9,317 bases of DNA from Brevundimonas sp. (GTDB lineage: Bacteria > Pseudomonadota > Alphaproteobacteria > Caulobacterales > Caulobacteraceae): positions 1 to 9,317 of the forward strand of contig NZ_JAVHLH010000095.1 in assembly GCF_031082345.1 (NCBI RefSeq), given 5' to 3'. This document shows positions 7,890 to 9,317 of this stretch, piece by piece. Numbering within the stretch: the first letter of the stretch is position 1; every line of letters begins with the position of its first letter. The translations under genes and the position numbers were made by a program. Under the pieces are notes generated by a model, which searched no databases, was not told where the DNA came from, and saw only the letters and a program-made list of their open reading frames with translations.

Positions 7890-9215
7890 TCATCCTCGGG
7901 AGGTTGGGGCCGGCGGGATGAGCTCCAGGCGCAGCGCCCGGTCGATGCGGAGGGCGTCGGGTTCGTGGACGCTGGCGGCGTCGGCGTAGGCGCGCCAGTC
8001 GCGGACGCGGTCGGCGATCTCCCCCACCATGCCGAGGGTCTTGCGTCGCTTGAAGCCGCAATGAGCGCCGAAGGCGACTAGGTCCTCGAGGGTGAAGCCA
8101 TCGCGCTTGCCGTTGAATGTCATCTGGTGGGTGCTGGTCCAGGGGCCGGACGGATTGTAGGCGTAGCCGACGTCGAAGGCCGGGGAGAGCCGCCAGCCGC
8201 CGGAGCGGTCCATCAGGAAGGCGATGTTCTTCACATGGTCGTCCTGGTTGCGGATGAACAGGTTGAAGACGGCGCGGCGAAACTGTTGCTCGATATCGAC
8301 CGCGCCGAGGCCGAGCAGGCGGATCGTCTCGACGGCCTGCTCGTAGCTGTAGGCGCCGGCGGCGTTGAAGTCGAAATGCCGGAGCGCGCCGAGCGACTGC
8401 ATGTGTAGCTTTCGGCCGTCCGGCGTGCGGTCGAAGCGCCGGGTCATGAAATGGCTGCGTCCGCCCTCGTGGTGCAGGCGGCATTCGGCCATGTCGATGC
8501 CGACGTCGGCGGCCATCCTGGAGAAGGCGTATTCGATCAGGCCGAAGCCCTGCGGATCGGCCAGCTCTTTGTCGCGGTTGTTGCTGACGCCGTCGAACTT
8601 CATCAGCCAGTAGGAGAAGCCTTCGCCCGCCGGGGCCTGGCCGGAGCGGAACTCGCCGGTCTCCTCGTTCCATGCCAGCACCGCCTTGGCGCGGGCGCCG
8701 CCGGCTGAGGTCCCGACCCGCAGGATCTCCTCGAGGGTGTCGTGGTCGTCCTCGCCGGACAGCAAGCCCTTCATGTCCTGGCGCATCGACAGGACCTGGT
8801 TGGCCAGGTCGACCAGGGCCTCGATCTGCAGCCGGCGCGAGCGGCGGGCGGCCTTCATCAGGGTGGGGTGGAACTCCAGCGCGCCCATGCCGCGGGTGCC
8901 GATGTAGCAGAGCCGTTCGACCGGGTTGAACGAGCGGGCGTCACGGCCCTGCCGGGCCAGCCAGGCGTCGATCAGGGCGTTTCCGTATTTGTCGGGCAGG
9001 GAGTCGGCCAGCAGGCCGGGCAGGCCCTTGAAGGCGTCGCGGGGCAGTTCGGGAAAGGCGTAGGGGGCCAGGCTCGGCGCCATCACCAGTGGAGAGACGG
9101 CGATGCCGCTGGCGACGAACTCCGGAACGTACTGGAACACCGCATGGTCACGGTCCTCCAGCCAGCTGACCGCGCCGATGTCGCGGCCCCACAGGCGGAT
9201 GGTGGCGTCGGTCAC
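7890..9215 (-). CDS. hipA: HipA-family serine/threonine kinase toxin of a type II toxin-antitoxin module
   Basis: A 441-residue HipA-like kinase, about the size of E. coli HipA (440). HipA-family toxins phosphorylate translation factors (glutamyl-tRNA synthetase for E. coli HipA) and cause growth arrest or persistence; the target here is unknown. The N-terminal subdomain (about 5-110) precedes the kinase core. Visible motifs are the glycine/serine loop VGTSAGGARAK (167-177, Ser170 at the position of the autophosphorylated serine), Lys206 in YWLMKFDG, the catalytic loop NQDDHVKN (Asp325, His327, Lys329, Asn330), and the metal-binding Asp348 in SPAFDVG. All key kinase residues seem present, so the enzyme should be active. 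The start is a GTG at 9215 that overlaps the upstream stop (GTGA), the usual tight antitoxin-toxin arrangement. It is on the same strand as the cus operon but separated by about 200 bp; no functional link is shown. Confidence 0.93.
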   Translation of the reverse strand: MTDATIRLWGRDIGAVSWLEDRDHAVFQYVPEFVASGIAVSPLVMAPSLAPYAFPELPRDAFKGLPGLLADSLPDKYGNALIDAWLARQGRDARSFNPVERLCYIGTRGMGALEFHPTLMKAARRSRRLQIEALVDLANQVLSMRQDMKGLLSGEDDHDTLEEILRVGTSAGGARAKAVLAWNEETGEFRSGQAPAGEGFSYWLMKFDGVSNNRDKELADPQGFGLIEYAFSRMAADVGIDMAECRLHHEGGRSHFMTRRFDRTPDGRKLHMQSLGALRHFDFNAAGAYSYEQAVETIRLLGLGAVDIEQQFRRAVFNLFIRNQDDHVKNIAFLMDRSGGWRLSPAFDVGYAYNPSGPWTSTHQMTFNGKRDGFTLEDLVAFGAHCGFKRRKTLGMVGEIADRVRDWRAYADAASVHEPDALRIDRALRLELIPPAPTSRG

Positions 9216-9317
9216 TGGTCGTCGTCCCAGGTCCAGGGCGTGGCCGGGCCCTCGGCGCCCGCGCCGCTGGCGCGGCGGCGTTCGCGCCCGGCGGCGATGC
9301 GCACCCGGTCGACCGGC
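9212..9317 (-). CDS. C-terminal tail of a probable HipB-like antitoxin, partial
   Basis: Only the last 34 residues are in the window; the 5' part lies beyond the right edge. They read PVDRVRIAAGRERRR, then a Gly/Ala-rich linker, then PWTWDDDQ and stop. The frame ends in a TGA overlapping the hipA GTG start, the standard order for a hipBA module, in which the first gene encodes an XRE-type helix-turn-helix repressor and antitoxin. No helix-turn-helix can be seen in this fragment, so the identity rests on position. The basic segment followed by an acidic, tryptophan-containing end would suit a flexible tail that contacts the toxin. Confidence 0.6.
   Translation of the reverse strand, partial: PVDRVRIAAGRERRRASGAGAEGPATPWTWDDDQ

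Noticed and set aside
7443..8081. 212-codon plus-strand frame spanning the cus leader region
   Set aside because: It runs antisense to both the small exported protein gene and the hipA 3' end, and its translation has no coherent domain, so it does not provide a divergent regulator gene.
1..9317. CRISPR arrays, tRNA or rRNA genes, insertion sequences
   Set aside because: No regularly spaced direct repeats, no cloverleaf or rRNA-like segments, and no transposase-like protein were seen in any frame.

Overview
The window is a high-GC segment in which every supported gene reads on the minus strand. Base composition, codon use and protein style suggest an alphaproteobacterium, possibly Caulobacterales-like (Caulobacter, Brevundimonas, Phenylobacterium). 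This is inference; no rRNA or taxonomic marker is present.

Read in the direction of transcription (right to left), the window opens with the C-terminal tail of a partial gene, probably a HipB-type antitoxin (9317-9212). It overlaps a complete hipA-like serine/threonine kinase toxin gene (9215-7890) by GTGA. A gene-free stretch of about 200 bp follows. The centre is a complete Cu(I)/Ag(I) efflux operon of the CusCBA type: a small exported Cys/Met-containing protein of unknown function (7693-7334), the outer-membrane channel CusC (7232-5958), the membrane fusion protein CusB with a CusF domain fused at its C-terminus (5961-4474), the RND pump CusA (4477-1343), and a separate CusF-like lipoprotein (1330-962). 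A 135-bp gap leads to an APC-family amino acid permease (826 to the left edge), cut off by the window border.

The cus genes are tightly packed. cusC/cusB and cusB/cusA overlap by four bases (ATGA), and the Shine-Dalgarno of the lipoprotein gene touches the cusA stop codon. The products would form a tripartite pump that takes Cu(I)/Ag(I) from the periplasm, and possibly the cytoplasm, and expels it across the outer membrane. CusA has methionines at 573, 623 and 672 and acidic residues at 405 and 939. CusB has the N-terminal three-methionine site. Two independent CusF modules, one covalently tethered to CusB and one lipid-anchored, keep the His-Trp-Met-Met copper-site spacing.

The main points of interest are the duplicated CusF function, the small Cys/Met exported leader protein, a nested hairpin just before the cusC ribosome binding site, and a Trp-rich acidic antitoxin tail. 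No copper-sensing regulator gene is visible here. I see no strong case for a wholly new system: the core is a known family in a somewhat unusual arrangement.
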